The notes under the pieces are model-generated. The model had not been told where the DNA came from, ran no database searches, and saw only the letters and a program-made list of their open reading frames with translations. Of a stretch of 64,000 nucleotides of DNA, positions 1 through 7,919 are shown piece after piece. Source of the DNA: Kitasatospora aureofaciens (lineage in GTDB: Bacteria > Actinomycetota > Actinomycetes > Streptomycetales > Streptomycetaceae); the NCBI RefSeq assembly GCF_001188955.3, contig NZ_JPRF03000043.1, positions 248,001 to 312,000 on the forward strand. Reading direction: 5' to 3'. Position numbers and translations under genes: made by a program. Numbering within the stretch: position 1 is the stretch's first letter; the number at the start of each line of letters is the position of its first letter.

Positions 1-504
1 GGAGGCGGCGAGTTCGTCGATCCGGCGGCGCATCAGGGCCAGTTCGTCGGGGCCGAGGAAGCGGTGGGCCAGGCGCCGCTCCAGGTCGGCGACGGCGGCC
101 AGCCCGGCCAGGTCGAGGAAGAGCAGCAGCAGTCCGGCGGTGAGCAGGTATCCGGCGACGGGCCAGCTGGGGCCCATCCCGTCGGCGTCGTGCCCGGCCA
201 GCCAGCGCGCCAGACCGGAGGCGGCCGTCCAGGCGCCCGCCGCGAGCAGGAGCAGTGCGCCGCCGCCGGCCAGGCCCACGGGCACGCGGCACCACAGGTA
301 GGCGGCGGCCCGGCGAGCTTCGACGCCCTCGGGGGCAGGCTCGGGGCCGCCGAGCAGGGCGGACACGCGCCGCTGCTCCAGTGCGGCCAGGCGCAGCGGC
401 AGGCGGGCGCAGCGGGTGAGGGCGGCCGTGGCCAGGAGGGCGGGGGTGGCGAGCGCCGTGAGGGCGCCCAGGGCGATGCCGGCCGCGGCGCGGGCGGCCC
501 TCAC
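1..504 (-). CDS. Sensor histidine kinase, N-terminal membrane part (partial, runs off window)
   Basis: Open frame from a GTG at 504 to the window edge, 168 codons without a stop. It begins with a hydrophobic helix, then an Arg-rich loop, two more hydrophobic segments, and ends with a charged stretch reading FLGPDELALMRRRIDELAAS. In actinobacterial sensor kinases this kind of stretch leads into the DHp box, which would lie outside the window. Its GTGA start overlaps the TGA of the upstream dedA-like gene by four bases, so the two are probably translationally coupled. Sensor identity is inferred from the membrane layout and linker; the kinase domain itself is not visible. Confidence 0.6.
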   Translation of the reverse strand, partial: MRAARAAAGIALGALTALATPALLATAALTRCARLPLRLAALEQRRVSALLGGPEPAPEGVEARRAAAYLWCRVPVGLAGGGALLLLAAGAWTAASGLARWLAGHDADGMGPSWPVAGYLLTAGLLLLFLDLAGLAAVADLERRLAHRFLGPDELALMRRRIDELAAS

Positions 505-1196
505 GCCCGGTGCCGAGCGCCCGGGCGGCGGCGCAGGCGTACCGCGAACCACCGGGCGGCGGCCAGGAGTGCGAGCGCCACGACCGCCTTGGACACCCAT
601 CCCCCGTACTCCTCCACCATCTGCCAGTTGTCGCCGAGCCAGTATCCCAGCAGGACGAAGGCGGTGTTCCAGATCAGGCTGCCCAGGGCGGTCAGGGCTG
701 TGAAGGCGGCGAAGGGCATGCGCTGGATCCCGGCGGGGATCGAGATGAGGCTGCGCACCACCGGCACCATGCGGGCGAGCAGCACGGCGGTGCGCCCGCG
801 GCGGGCGAACCACGCCTCGGCGCGGTCGATCTCGTGCGCGCTTACGAGGGGGATGCGGGCGGCGAGGGCGCGGGTGCGCTCGCGGCCCAGGAGGGCGCCG
901 GCGGCGTAGACGATCCAGGATCCGGCGACGGAGCCGACCGTGGTCCAGACGATGACGGCCGCCAGGTTCAATCGGCCCTGGCCTGCGGCGAATCCGGCCA
1001 CGGGCAGGACGATCTCGCTGGGGACGAACGGCAGGACGGTGTCGACGAGGTTGGTCAGCCCGGCGCCGGCGGCGCCGAGGGCGTCCATGGTGTCGACGGC
1101 CCATCCGGCGATGCCGCCGGCGGGCTCGGCGGTGTTGGTGTCCGAGACGGTGAAGGCGGCGGCGAGCAGCGGGGCTTGGGGCGGCGTTGCGATCAT
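501..1196 (-). CDS. DedA/VTT-family membrane protein
   Basis: 231 residues from an ATG at 1196. The family signatures are visible: FVPSEIVLPVAGF near residues 57-69, the conserved basic stretch FARRGRTAVLLARMVPVVRS at about 130-149 followed by IPAG, and a C-terminal helix with LGSLIWNTAFVLLGYWLG. DedA proteins are polytopic inner-membrane proteins linked to envelope homeostasis and undecaprenyl-phosphate or lipid flipping; which substrate applies here cannot be told. It overlaps the downstream kinase start by GTGA. The open frame extends far upstream of 1196 without a family match, and the RBS in front of 1196 is weak, so the start is moderately sure. Confidence 0.85.
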   Translation of the reverse strand: MIATPPQAPLLAAAFTVSDTNTAEPAGGIAGWAVDTMDALGAAGAGLTNLVDTVLPFVPSEIVLPVAGFAAGQGRLNLAAVIVWTTVGSVAGSWIVYAAGALLGRERTRALAARIPLVSAHEIDRAEAWFARRGRTAVLLARMVPVVRSLISIPAGIQRMPFAAFTALTALGSLIWNTAFVLLGYWLGDNWQMVEEYGGWVSKAVVALALLAAARWFAVRLRRRPGARHRA

Positions 1197-1608
1197 GCGG
1201 TTCACGCTAGGCAGCGGCTGTGCGGCCCGCCATGCGGTCGTCCACCCGGCCGTCCTGCGGTTTTCCGCAGGACGCCGTGGGCTCGGGCGCGGGGCTATCG
1301 GCGAGGTCGGCGTGCAGGACGACGGGCCGATCGTCCCAGCATCCGCCGACGCCTCGACTACGAGGACTGCCACGCCGGACGCGCCGCCGTCATCAGGACG
1401 GTCAACCGGCTCACCCTGGAGAACCAGTAACTGCGCGAACGCCGGAGGGGCTGGAAGAGGCCGAACTGCGCCCCGGCGATCCGGACGCGGTTGAGAAGCT
1501 CGCCGAACGCCTCTAGGGGCACCCTCGGCCCGGTATTCCGGTGCCGGAACAGGTCGGCGTGCCCGGTACGGGAGTCCGTACCGGGCACGCGGTCTCGCCG
1601 ACTGAGTA
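1197..1608. other. Intergenic stretch with no supported gene
   Basis: About 410 bases between dedA and the tandem-repeat fragment. A plus-strand segment at about 1390-1430 reads VIRTVNRLTLENQ and then hits a stop, resembling a coiled-coil piece of an element-associated protein, but it is too short to assign. Nothing else is supported. Confidence 0.4.
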
Positions 1609-2013
1609 TCAGCTGCGCAGGTCGAGCGAGAGGGCCGTGGCGTTGCCGGCCTGGCCGGGGATGGCGTTGTCGTACCAGGTGCCGTCCGGGGCGCTGTAGA
1701 TCTCGTGCAGGGCACCGTTCTCGACGGCCTCGATCACACGGCTTCCGTCCGCCTTGACGCGCACGGCGAGTGCGCTGATGCCGCCGCCGACGCCGGGGAC
1801 GGCGTTGTCGTGCCAGGTACCGTCCGGGGCGGAGTAGATCTCGTGCAGCGCGCCGTTCTCCACGGCTTCGATCACGCGGGTGCTGTCGGGCTTGACCTGG
1901 ACGGAGACCGCGCTGATCCCGCCACCGACGCCGGCGACGGCGTTGTCGTGCCAAGTGCCGTCCGGGTCGGAGTAGATCTCGTGCAGTGCGCCGTTCTCCA
2001 CCGCCTCGATCAC
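1609..2013 (-). pseudogene. Tandem-repeat protein, C-terminal remnant (three ~44-residue repeats)
   Basis: 134 codons consisting of three near-identical units beginning RVIEAVENGALHEIYS and continuing with PDGTWHDNAVPG and a GGGISALAV segment. The pattern of an aromatic W and a GALHEIY strand recalls tectonin or propeller-like blades, but I do not recognise the family. The frame runs into a TAG at 2029-2031 just upstream and the repeat is cut in mid-unit, with only a GTG (2013) available and no RBS. The homologous sequence stops exactly where the opposite-strand LuxR gene begins, so this looks like a 5'-truncated gene at a rearrangement junction. It may still be translated as a short three-blade protein. 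Confidence 0.6.
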
Positions 2014-2038
2014 GCGCTGGCCGGCGACCTACCAGACG

Positions 2039-2959
2039 ATGCTCGACCACCCCTCCTACGGAGTGGACGAGATCGCCGCACACTGCGGCCAGACCGCCGT
2101 CCAGGTGCACGACCACCTCGAAGAACTGGCCCGACTCACCCTCGTACGAGTCTCCGCCGAACGTCCCGGGCAGCTACGCGCAATCAGCCCCGACATCGCC
2201 CTGACCGACGCCCTCGCCCGGCAGGAAGCCGAAATCGCCGACCGGCAGGCGAAGTTGGCGGCATCACGGGCAGCCGTCACACGCATGGTCGCGGAGCGCG
2301 CCGAACACCGAACGACCCACGGCGAACGCCTTCTCGGCATGGACGCCATCCAGGCCAGGCTCGAACGCATGGGCCACAGCGCCACCACCGAAGCACTCGG
2401 CAGCCAACCCGGCAACCAGCGGCCCGAGGACCTCGCCGCCGGCCGACTCACCGACGCCGCGGCCCTCTCCCGCGGCATCACCTTGCGGACCCTCTACCAG
2501 GACTCCACCCGCAACCAACCCCACGTCGCCACCTACGCCCACTGGCTGCTCAGCCGAGGAGGCGAGGTCCGCACCGCCGCCACCATCCCGCCACGCATGG
2601 TGATCATCGATCGCAGCCAGGCACTCGTCCCCATCGACCCCGCGGACAACCGCAAGGGCGCCCTGTACGTGACCGAACCCGGCATCCTCGCCGCGCTGCT
2701 CGACCTCTTCGAACAGGCCTGGCACACCGCCGTCCCCCTCGGCGCCACCCACACCGAAGACCCCCGCACGGGCCTCACCGCCACCGAACGCGAACTCCTG
2801 CGCCTGCTCGGCTCCGGCCTCACCGACGACGCCGCGGGCCAACGCCTCGGCATCTCCTCCCGCACCGTCGGGCGCCACATGTCCTCGATCATGGAACGCC
2901 TCGACGCCAGCAGCCGCTTCGAAGCCGGGATCAAGGCAGCGCACCGCGGCTGGCTCTGA
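2039..2959 (+). CDS. LuxR-type regulator with TrmB-like N-terminal domain, probably 5'-truncated
   Basis: 306 residues. An N-terminal winged-helix-like segment (SYGVDEIAAHCGQTAVQVHDH) is followed by a coiled coil of about 60 residues, a central effector domain and a C-terminal LuxR helix-turn-helix (GLTATERELLRLLGSGLTDD ... ISSRTVGRHMSSIMERL). Streptomyces proteins of this architecture usually carry some 20 more residues before this point. Here in-frame ATYQT precedes the ATG and then similarity stops at about 2020, at the junction with the opposite-strand repeat gene. There is no good RBS before 2039. The DNA-binding domain is intact, but expression and folding of the N-terminus are uncertain. 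Confidence 0.7.
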   Translation: MLDHPSYGVDEIAAHCGQTAVQVHDHLEELARLTLVRVSAERPGQLRAISPDIALTDALARQEAEIADRQAKLAASRAAVTRMVAERAEHRTTHGERLLGMDAIQARLERMGHSATTEALGSQPGNQRPEDLAAGRLTDAAALSRGITLRTLYQDSTRNQPHVATYAHWLLSRGGEVRTAATIPPRMVIIDRSQALVPIDPADNRKGALYVTEPGILAALLDLFEQAWHTAVPLGATHTEDPRTGLTATERELLRLLGSGLTDDAAGQRLGISSRTVGRHMSSIMERLDASSRFEAGIKAAHRGWL

Positions 2960-3124
2960 GCCGCACCAGGTGCACGCGCTCGCCATGGGCAGGCGGCGGC
3001 CGCGACGCTACCCGTAAAGCCGGTCTTGAGTGAGGCCACCGCGAACTGGTGGATCAGGTCGAGCGCGAGCTGGCGGACCATCCTTACCCGCGCCTCGCCG
3101 GTCCCGGCGCCGCGGTGTTCTCCA
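2960..3124. other. Short spacer, no gene seen
   Basis: Between the LuxR stop and the helicase remnant. A minus-strand segment reads LALDLIHQFAVASLKTGF, which may be transposon-derived, but it cannot be assigned. Confidence 0.3.
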
Positions 3125-3425
3125 GGGTCATCCCGGCTGCCCGGCGGCGGATCATGCCGAGCGCGTCCAGCTCCGAGACCCGGGCGGCATCGAGCAGGCC
3201 TTGGCCGTTCAGGTAGCGCTGCCGGTCGAGCCAGGAGATCAGCTCGCCGTGGATGGTCTTGTCGGTGGTTCGAGGTGGCCGTGCTCGAGGTGGAACCTGG
3301 CGGCGACGGCGTGCATGCGCTGCCACTCGGTCGCCCGGGGGTTGAACGCGCGCAGCTTCACCGTCTGGAGGACCCGCGCCGTGTGCCGCTTCGCGTCGAT
3401 CCGCAGCCACTCGATCGGGGGCCCC
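3125..3425 (-). pseudogene. Helicase-associated (HA) domain remnant of a large helicase
   Basis: Minus-strand reading gives PPIEWLRIDAKRHTARVLQT, then FNPRATEWQRMHAVAARF and LEHGHLEPP, and after a frameshift near 3262 TDKTIHGELISWLDRQRYLN and VSELDALGMI. This W...A...YHxxHGHL...LGxWLxxQR...LxxLGM pattern is the repeated helicase-associated domain of streptomycete DEAD/DEAH helicases found on plasmids and chromosome ends. Both ends are cut and one frameshift is needed, so it is a relic. Confidence 0.65.
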
Positions 3426-3464
3426 ACCACCGCCGGCGGCTGCTCGCCCCCCGTTCCGGTCTCG

Positions 3465-3739
3465 GCGGCCGCAGCGTGGGGTCGGCCTGGGCGCGGTGGG
3501 CGCGCAGCTCGGTGATGCGGCCCACGACCCGGCAGAGTCAAGCTGAGCAGGTGGCGGATCTCGGGGACGGTCAGGTCGATCGGGTCGGTGCTGCGGGCGG
3601 AGCGGTTCGGGTCGGCGGGCCTGGCCGGTGTCGCGTCGGCTGCGAGGGCGGCGAGGAAGGCGAGCGCGAGCATGGCAAGGGTGATGTGCCGGTGCCAGGC
3701 GGTCCAGTGGCGGACCTGGTGATGGTGGCGCGATAGCAG
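3465..3739 (-). pseudogene. IS701-type DDE transposase, C-terminal remnant
   Basis: Minus-strand reading gives SRHHHQVRHWTAWHRHITLA followed by MLALAFLAALAAD and DPIDLTVPEIRHLL. This is the characteristic end of actinobacterial IS701-family transposases (HWxxWHRHITLAMLALAFL, then LTVPEIRxLL). The catalytic core is missing. It abuts the 3' end of the pfkB-like gene at about 3740 and merges in frame with helicase debris on the other side. Confidence 0.65.
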
Positions 3740-3748
3740 CCTGGTGAG

Positions 3749-4687
3749 TCACCGAAGGCTTTCCGCCGAGGGCGGGTTGGCACCCACGACCGAGCAGGTG
3801 AGGGCCGCGACCCGGACGGCGAAACGGCAGGCGTCGGCCACGGCGTTCTGGGTCAGGGAGTCCAGCCGACTGCCGAGCAGGTCGAGTTGGTTGAGCCGGT
3901 GGAGCAGGCCGGCGGTGAACGAGTCGCCGGCCCCGACGGTGTCGACTACCGAGGTGGGCGGCGCCGGTACGGTGACCGGGTGACCGTCGAGGGGGGCGTA
4001 CGCGCCGCGTTCCCCGAGGGTGACCACGACCAGCCGCGCGCCGGCCTCGTGCCAGCGGTGGCAAGCGTCGGCCGGGCTTGCTCCGGGCAGCAGTACGGCG
4101 AGATCCTCCTCGCTGAGGCGCAGGATGTCGGCGAGGGCGCACCACTGGTCCAGGCGTTCCCGGTAGTCGGCGGGCGGGACAAGGAGCGGGCGGACGTTGG
4201 GGTCGATGGAAACGGTGGCGTGTTCCCGGACCCAGGCGAGGTGCTGCTCGATCCGCTGGCCGCCGGGGTCGCGGACCAGGGCGAGCGAGCCGGTGTGCAG
4301 GCAAGCTGTTTCCGTGGTGCGGGTGGCGGTGAGTTCGTCGGTGGTCCACTGCCAGTCGGCGGTGCCCTCGGCGTAGAAGGTCCAGGTGGCCTGGGCCTGT
4401 TCGTCGAGCGTGGCGACGGCGAGCGTGCTGGGCTCGGCGGTGTTGACGCAGCCGGTCAGATCGACGCCGGACGCGGCGAGGCGGGCGCGGAACAGCTGGC
4501 CGAACGGGTCGGTCGAGATCCGCCCGAGGAAGCGGGTGGGGGTGCCCAGCCTGGCGAGGGCGACGGCGGTGTTCGCGGGGCCGCCGCCGGGCAGCACCCG
4601 CAGGGCAAGGCCGCCGTCGGGGGTGCTGCCGCCGGGGAAGGCGTCGGCCGCAGACTCCCCGAGGACGGTAATCGGTCGCAGGGGCAT
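3749..4687 (-). CDS. PfkB-family sugar kinase (fructokinase-like)
   Basis: 312 residues. It phosphorylates a sugar, most likely fructose given its neighbours. The first PfkB signature GGGPANTAVALARLG lies at 34-48 and the second, VVDTVGAGDSFTAGLL, at about 247-262, with the catalytic Asp at 255. The start at 4687 is preferred because GAGGAGAGG-like purines lie just upstream; an ATG at 4708 (MRGEVRE) is possible. It is the last gene of a LacI, binding protein, permease, permease, kinase operon, with 31 bases separating it from the permease. The 3' end touches an IS701 remnant, but the protein is full length. Confidence 0.9.
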   Translation of the reverse strand: MPLRPITVLGESAADAFPGGSTPDGGLALRVLPGGGPANTAVALARLGTPTRFLGRISTDPFGQLFRARLAASGVDLTGCVNTAEPSTLAVATLDEQAQATWTFYAEGTADWQWTTDELTATRTTETACLHTGSLALVRDPGGQRIEQHLAWVREHATVSIDPNVRPLLVPPADYRERLDQWCALADILRLSEEDLAVLLPGASPADACHRWHEAGARLVVVTLGERGAYAPLDGHPVTVPAPPTSVVDTVGAGDSFTAGLLHRLNQLDLLGSRLDSLTQNAVADACRFAVRVAALTCSVVGANPPSAESLR

Positions 4688-4718
4688 CTCTCTGACCTCT
4701 CCTCTCATGCCGCGCTTC

Positions 4719-5552
4719 TCATTCCTTGACGGCCGAGCCGGCCACGCCCTGGACAAACCACCGCTGGAAGAAGGCGAACACCACGACCACTGGGAGCACG
4801 AGCAGCACGCCGAACGCCAGGATCTGCCCCCAGTCCGGCGGCTGCTGGCCCTGAAAGACACTGATTTCCAGGGGCAAGGGCCGTACGGAGGGATCGTCGA
4901 CCATGAGCACCGGCCAAAGGAACGAGCCCCATTGAGTAAGGAAGGTGAGGATCGCGACCGAGGCGAAGGCCGGTTTGCTCATGGGGTAGATGATCCGGAA
5001 CAGGATTCGCCATGGTCCGGCGCCGTCGATCCGGGCCGCTTCCTCGATGCTGACGGGGATGGCCTGGAAGAAGGTGTGGAACTGGTAGACCGAGAACGCG
5101 TTGGCGATGAACGGCGCGGCCTGGATCCACACCGTGTTCCGCTGCGTGTCGAAGAGGTAGAACAGCGGCACGGCCACCGACTCGAACGGTATCAGCATCA
5201 ACAGCAGGACCAGGGTGAACAGCAGCTTCCGCCCGCCCCACTCCAGCCGGGACAGCGCGTAGGCGGCCATCGAGTTCACTACCAGGCCGCCGGCCACCAC
5301 GGTGGCGGCGACGAGCAGCGACACGCCCATGAACCGCCAGAAGTGGCCGGTGCTGTCCGAGGACAGGCTGTGCAGGACGGCGGCGTAGTTGTGCAGGGAC
5401 AGGTTGGTGGGCAGGAAGCCGGACAGGCCGGCGAGTACCTGGTCGGACGGCTTGAGACTGCCGATCACCAGATAGAGGACGGGCAGGGCGAAGACCAGGG
5501 CGAGCAGGCCGAGGACGGTATGGTCGGCGATCCGCCGGATGGTGCGGTTCAT
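4719..5552 (-). CDS. Carbohydrate ABC transporter permease (MalG type)
   Basis: 277 residues, six hydrophobic segments. The binding-protein-dependent permease EAA loop is visible as IEEAARIDGAGPWRILFRII in the C-terminal half, followed by LTFLTQWGSFLWPVL. Such permeases form the membrane channel with a partner (5549-6520) and an ATPase of the MsiK type encoded elsewhere, since no ATPase gene is present here. The ATG overlaps the preceding stop (ATGA), pointing to coupled synthesis. Confidence 0.93.
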   Translation of the reverse strand: MNRTIRRIADHTVLGLLALVFALPVLYLVIGSLKPSDQVLAGLSGFLPTNLSLHNYAAVLHSLSSDSTGHFWRFMGVSLLVAATVVAGGLVVNSMAAYALSRLEWGGRKLLFTLVLLLMLIPFESVAVPLFYLFDTQRNTVWIQAAPFIANAFSVYQFHTFFQAIPVSIEEAARIDGAGPWRILFRIIYPMSKPAFASVAILTFLTQWGSFLWPVLMVDDPSVRPLPLEISVFQGQQPPDWGQILAFGVLLVLPVVVVFAFFQRWFVQGVAGSAVKE

Positions 5553-6520
5553 GCGTCGTCCCCTCGGGCGACTCGGCGCTGGACCAGAGTCAGCACCAGG
5601 ACGATCAGGAAGAAGACCACCGTGATGGCCGAGGCGCGGCCGATGTTGTTCTGGTCGAAGGCCGTGGTGACCGCTTCGTACATGACGGTCCGGGTGGCGT
5701 TCTCGTTCAGCCCGCCGCCGCGGACCAGGATGTAGACCTGGTCGAACACCCGGAAGGACAGCACCGAGGTGAGCAGGGCGACGAAGATCAGGGTGGTGCG
5801 GATGCCGGGCAGTGTCACGTGCCGGAACTGCTGCCAGCGGGAGGCCCGGTCGAGTTGCGCGGCCTCGTACCGTTCGTCCGGGATGGCCTGCAACCCCGCC
5901 AGCAGGATGACCATCTGGAAGCCGACGCCCTGCCACACCGAGAGCACGACGACGGAGGCCATCGCGGTGAGCGGGGAGCCCAGCCAGTCGAAGGAACCCC
6001 AGTGGCCGAAGCTCAGCTGGTGAAGCAGTGAGTTGAGGATGCCCTGGTCGCTACGGGCAAGGATGAGCCGCCAGATCACCGCCACCAGGGCCATCGGGAA
6101 GACCACCGGCAGGAAGAACACCGCGCGGAACAGCCCGATTGCCCGGAGCTTGCGGTTGAGCAGCACCGCGAGGGCGAGCGCGAGGCCGGTCTGCAGCGGG
6201 ACCACGGCCAAGGCGAAGGTGAGGTTGTTGAGCAGGGCGTGCAGGAACCGGCCGGACAGGTCGGGGTCGGTGAGGATCCGGCGGTACTGCTCCAGGCCGA
6301 CGAAGGCCGGTGGCCGGTCGGAGCCGAGCCGGGCTTTGTGGAGGGAGAGCACGACGGCGTAGCCGAACGGGACGGCGACGAAGGCTATCAGTCCGGCCAG
6401 CGCGGGGGCGGTCATCAGCAGGGCGTGCACCCAGTCCCGGCTGCGGCGGCGCTGGGTGGTCGGCCGGGCGGCGGCTGGGGATGGCGCCGGGGTGGGCGAG
6501 GGGCTGACGGCGGTGGACAT
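5549..6520 (-). CDS. Carbohydrate ABC transporter permease (MalF type)
   Basis: 323 residues from an ATG at 6520 preceded by AGGA eight bases upstream. A proline-rich cytosolic N-terminus of about 30 residues is followed by six transmembrane segments. The EAA loop reads YEAAQLDRASRWQQFRHVTL followed by PGIRTTL. It ends in an ATGA overlap with the MalG-type permease. The binding-protein gene lies 70 bases upstream, separated by a strong hairpin. Expected to form a heterodimeric channel for a fructo-oligosaccharide or related sugar (inference from GH32 and PfkB neighbours). Confidence 0.93.
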   Translation of the reverse strand: MSTAVSPSPTPAPSPAAARPTTQRRRSRDWVHALLMTAPALAGLIAFVAVPFGYAVVLSLHKARLGSDRPPAFVGLEQYRRILTDPDLSGRFLHALLNNLTFALAVVPLQTGLALALAVLLNRKLRAIGLFRAVFFLPVVFPMALVAVIWRLILARSDQGILNSLLHQLSFGHWGSFDWLGSPLTAMASVVVLSVWQGVGFQMVILLAGLQAIPDERYEAAQLDRASRWQQFRHVTLPGIRTTLIFVALLTSVLSFRVFDQVYILVRGGGLNENATRTVMYEAVTTAFDQNNIGRASAITVVFFLIVLVLTLVQRRVARGDDA

Positions 6521-6540
6521 GGGCGGGGTCCTGTTCCCGG

Positions 6541-6583
6541 CGGGTGGCCGGCGGGCCGGCGAGCGCGGCCGGCCGGCCACCCG
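6541..6583. terminator. Intercistronic hairpin between binding protein and permease
   Basis: Perfect 12-bp inverted repeat: CGGGTGGCCGGC at 6541-6552 and its complement at 6572-6583, 19-base loop. It lies between the binding-protein stop and the permease start. In MalEFG-type operons such structures let the abundant binding protein be made in excess of the channel; that role here is inferred. Confidence 0.6.
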
Positions 6584-6590
6584 GCCGCGG

Positions 6591-7919
6591 TCACTTGGTG
6601 AGCGAGTATCCATCGTTGTCGGAGAAGTCCTGGTCGATCGCCCGGGCGGCCTTGGCGAGCGAGGTCTGCGGGTCGGCGCCGCCGTAGATGTCGTTCAGCG
6701 CCTGGCTGAACTGGGCGGTGATGACCGGGTATCCGGCGGTGAGGGGCCGGGTGACGGCGACGCAGGACTTGGTGATGTCGGTGTCACCGCAGGGTTCGGC
6801 GAGTTCCTGGGCGAACAGGTGGAGCGGGCCGCCGGTCCGGTACAGCGGGCTGGCCGCCAGCGCGGTTTTGGTGGCGGGGACGGCGCCGTCGGCGGTGGTC
6901 ATGGCGGTGACGTTGGTGTCGTCGAGCAGGTAGTCCAGAAACTTGCCGGCCGCCTTGGCGTGCTGGGAGCCGGAGCTGATGCCCCAGGCCCAGGAGCCCT
7001 GGCCGGTCTTGGCGCCGTTGCCGAAGTCCGGGAGCGGCAGCACCGTCAGGTCGGAGCCGAGGGCCTTGCTGTAAGCGGGGTAGGCCCAGTGGCCGACCCA
7101 GCTGAGCGCGACGCGGCCGTTGACAAAGGCGTTTCCGTCGGTGTCGGCGTCCACGTACGGCTTCCAGGACTGGAAGGTCCGGAAGGCGTCCACCACGGCC
7201 GGGCTGTCGAGGGCGCCGGCCGCCTTGCCCTGCTTGACCAGGGCACCACCGGCGGACCAGACGATCGGGGACATGCCGTAGGTGCCCCACTCGGTGGCCA
7301 GGCCGTAGTCCTCCTTGAGGTCGAGCGCTTTGTGGCTGGGATTGGCGGCCGCGAGTTTCTGCACCGCGGCGGTGAAGTCGGCGGCGGTCCAGTCATCGAG
7401 CACGCTGGCGGGGTACTTGACCCCGGCCGCGTCCAGCAGCTTCTTGTTGGCGTAGATGCCGAGGCCGGAGTCGTACATGCCGAGGCCGTAGAGCTTCCCG
7501 TCCAGGGTGCCCTGGGCCTTGACGGCGGCGGTGGCGTTGGCGACGGTCGCGGGCAAGACGTAGTCGGAGATGGGGCTGAGCTTCTTGTTGTAGACGAAGC
7601 TCGACATCATCGGACCGTCGAACTCCACGATGTCCGGGAGGGCAGAGGCGCTGGTGGCGGTCAGCGTCTTGGTGTAGTCCTTCTCCGGGACGAACTTAAG
7701 CGTGGCCTTGATGGCGCTCTGTGAGCCGTTGAAGGAGTTGACCGCGTTCTGCAGCACGGTGTTCTCGCTGTCCTGACCCTGGTGCGCCCAGATGGTGATG
7801 GTGCCGGTGCCGTCGCCGGCCGAGGTGGCGGCCGTGCTGCCCGTGCCGCCGCAGGCGGTCAGGGCGACGGCTGGTAGGGCGAGTAGCAGGCCCAGACGGA
7901 CGTGGCGGCTGTCGGTCAT
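6591..7919 (-). CDS. Extracellular sugar-binding lipoprotein of the ABC transporter
   Basis: 442 residues. The signal peptide ends in a lipobox LTAC with Cys23 as the lipidated residue, followed by a Gly/Thr/Ser linker and a family-1 solute-binding protein fold starting ITIWAHQGQDSENTVLQNAV. The conserved central part WSAGGALV and the C-terminal helix bundle are present. It captures the sugar outside the membrane for the permease pair downstream. Its ATG overlaps the LacI stop codon (ATGA at 7916-7919), so repressor and transporter are co-transcribed and the repressor regulates its own operon. Confidence 0.92.
   Translation of the reverse strand: MTDSRHVRLGLLLALPAVALTACGGTGSTAATSAGDGTGTITIWAHQGQDSENTVLQNAVNSFNGSQSAIKATLKFVPEKDYTKTLTATSASALPDIVEFDGPMMSSFVYNKKLSPISDYVLPATVANATAAVKAQGTLDGKLYGLGMYDSGLGIYANKKLLDAAGVKYPASVLDDWTAADFTAAVQKLAAANPSHKALDLKEDYGLATEWGTYGMSPIVWSAGGALVKQGKAAGALDSPAVVDAFRTFQSWKPYVDADTDGNAFVNGRVALSWVGHWAYPAYSKALGSDLTVLPLPDFGNGAKTGQGSWAWGISSGSQHAKAAGKFLDYLLDDTNVTAMTTADGAVPATKTALAASPLYRTGGPLHLFAQELAEPCGDTDITKSCVAVTRPLTAGYPVITAQFSQALNDIYGGADPQTSLAKAARAIDQDFSDNDGYSLTK

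Noticed and set aside
64-1516. Several long plus-strand open frames opposite the kinase and DedA genes
   Set aside because: They are antisense shadows caused by high third-position GC; their translations are low-complexity Gly/Ala/Arg without motifs.
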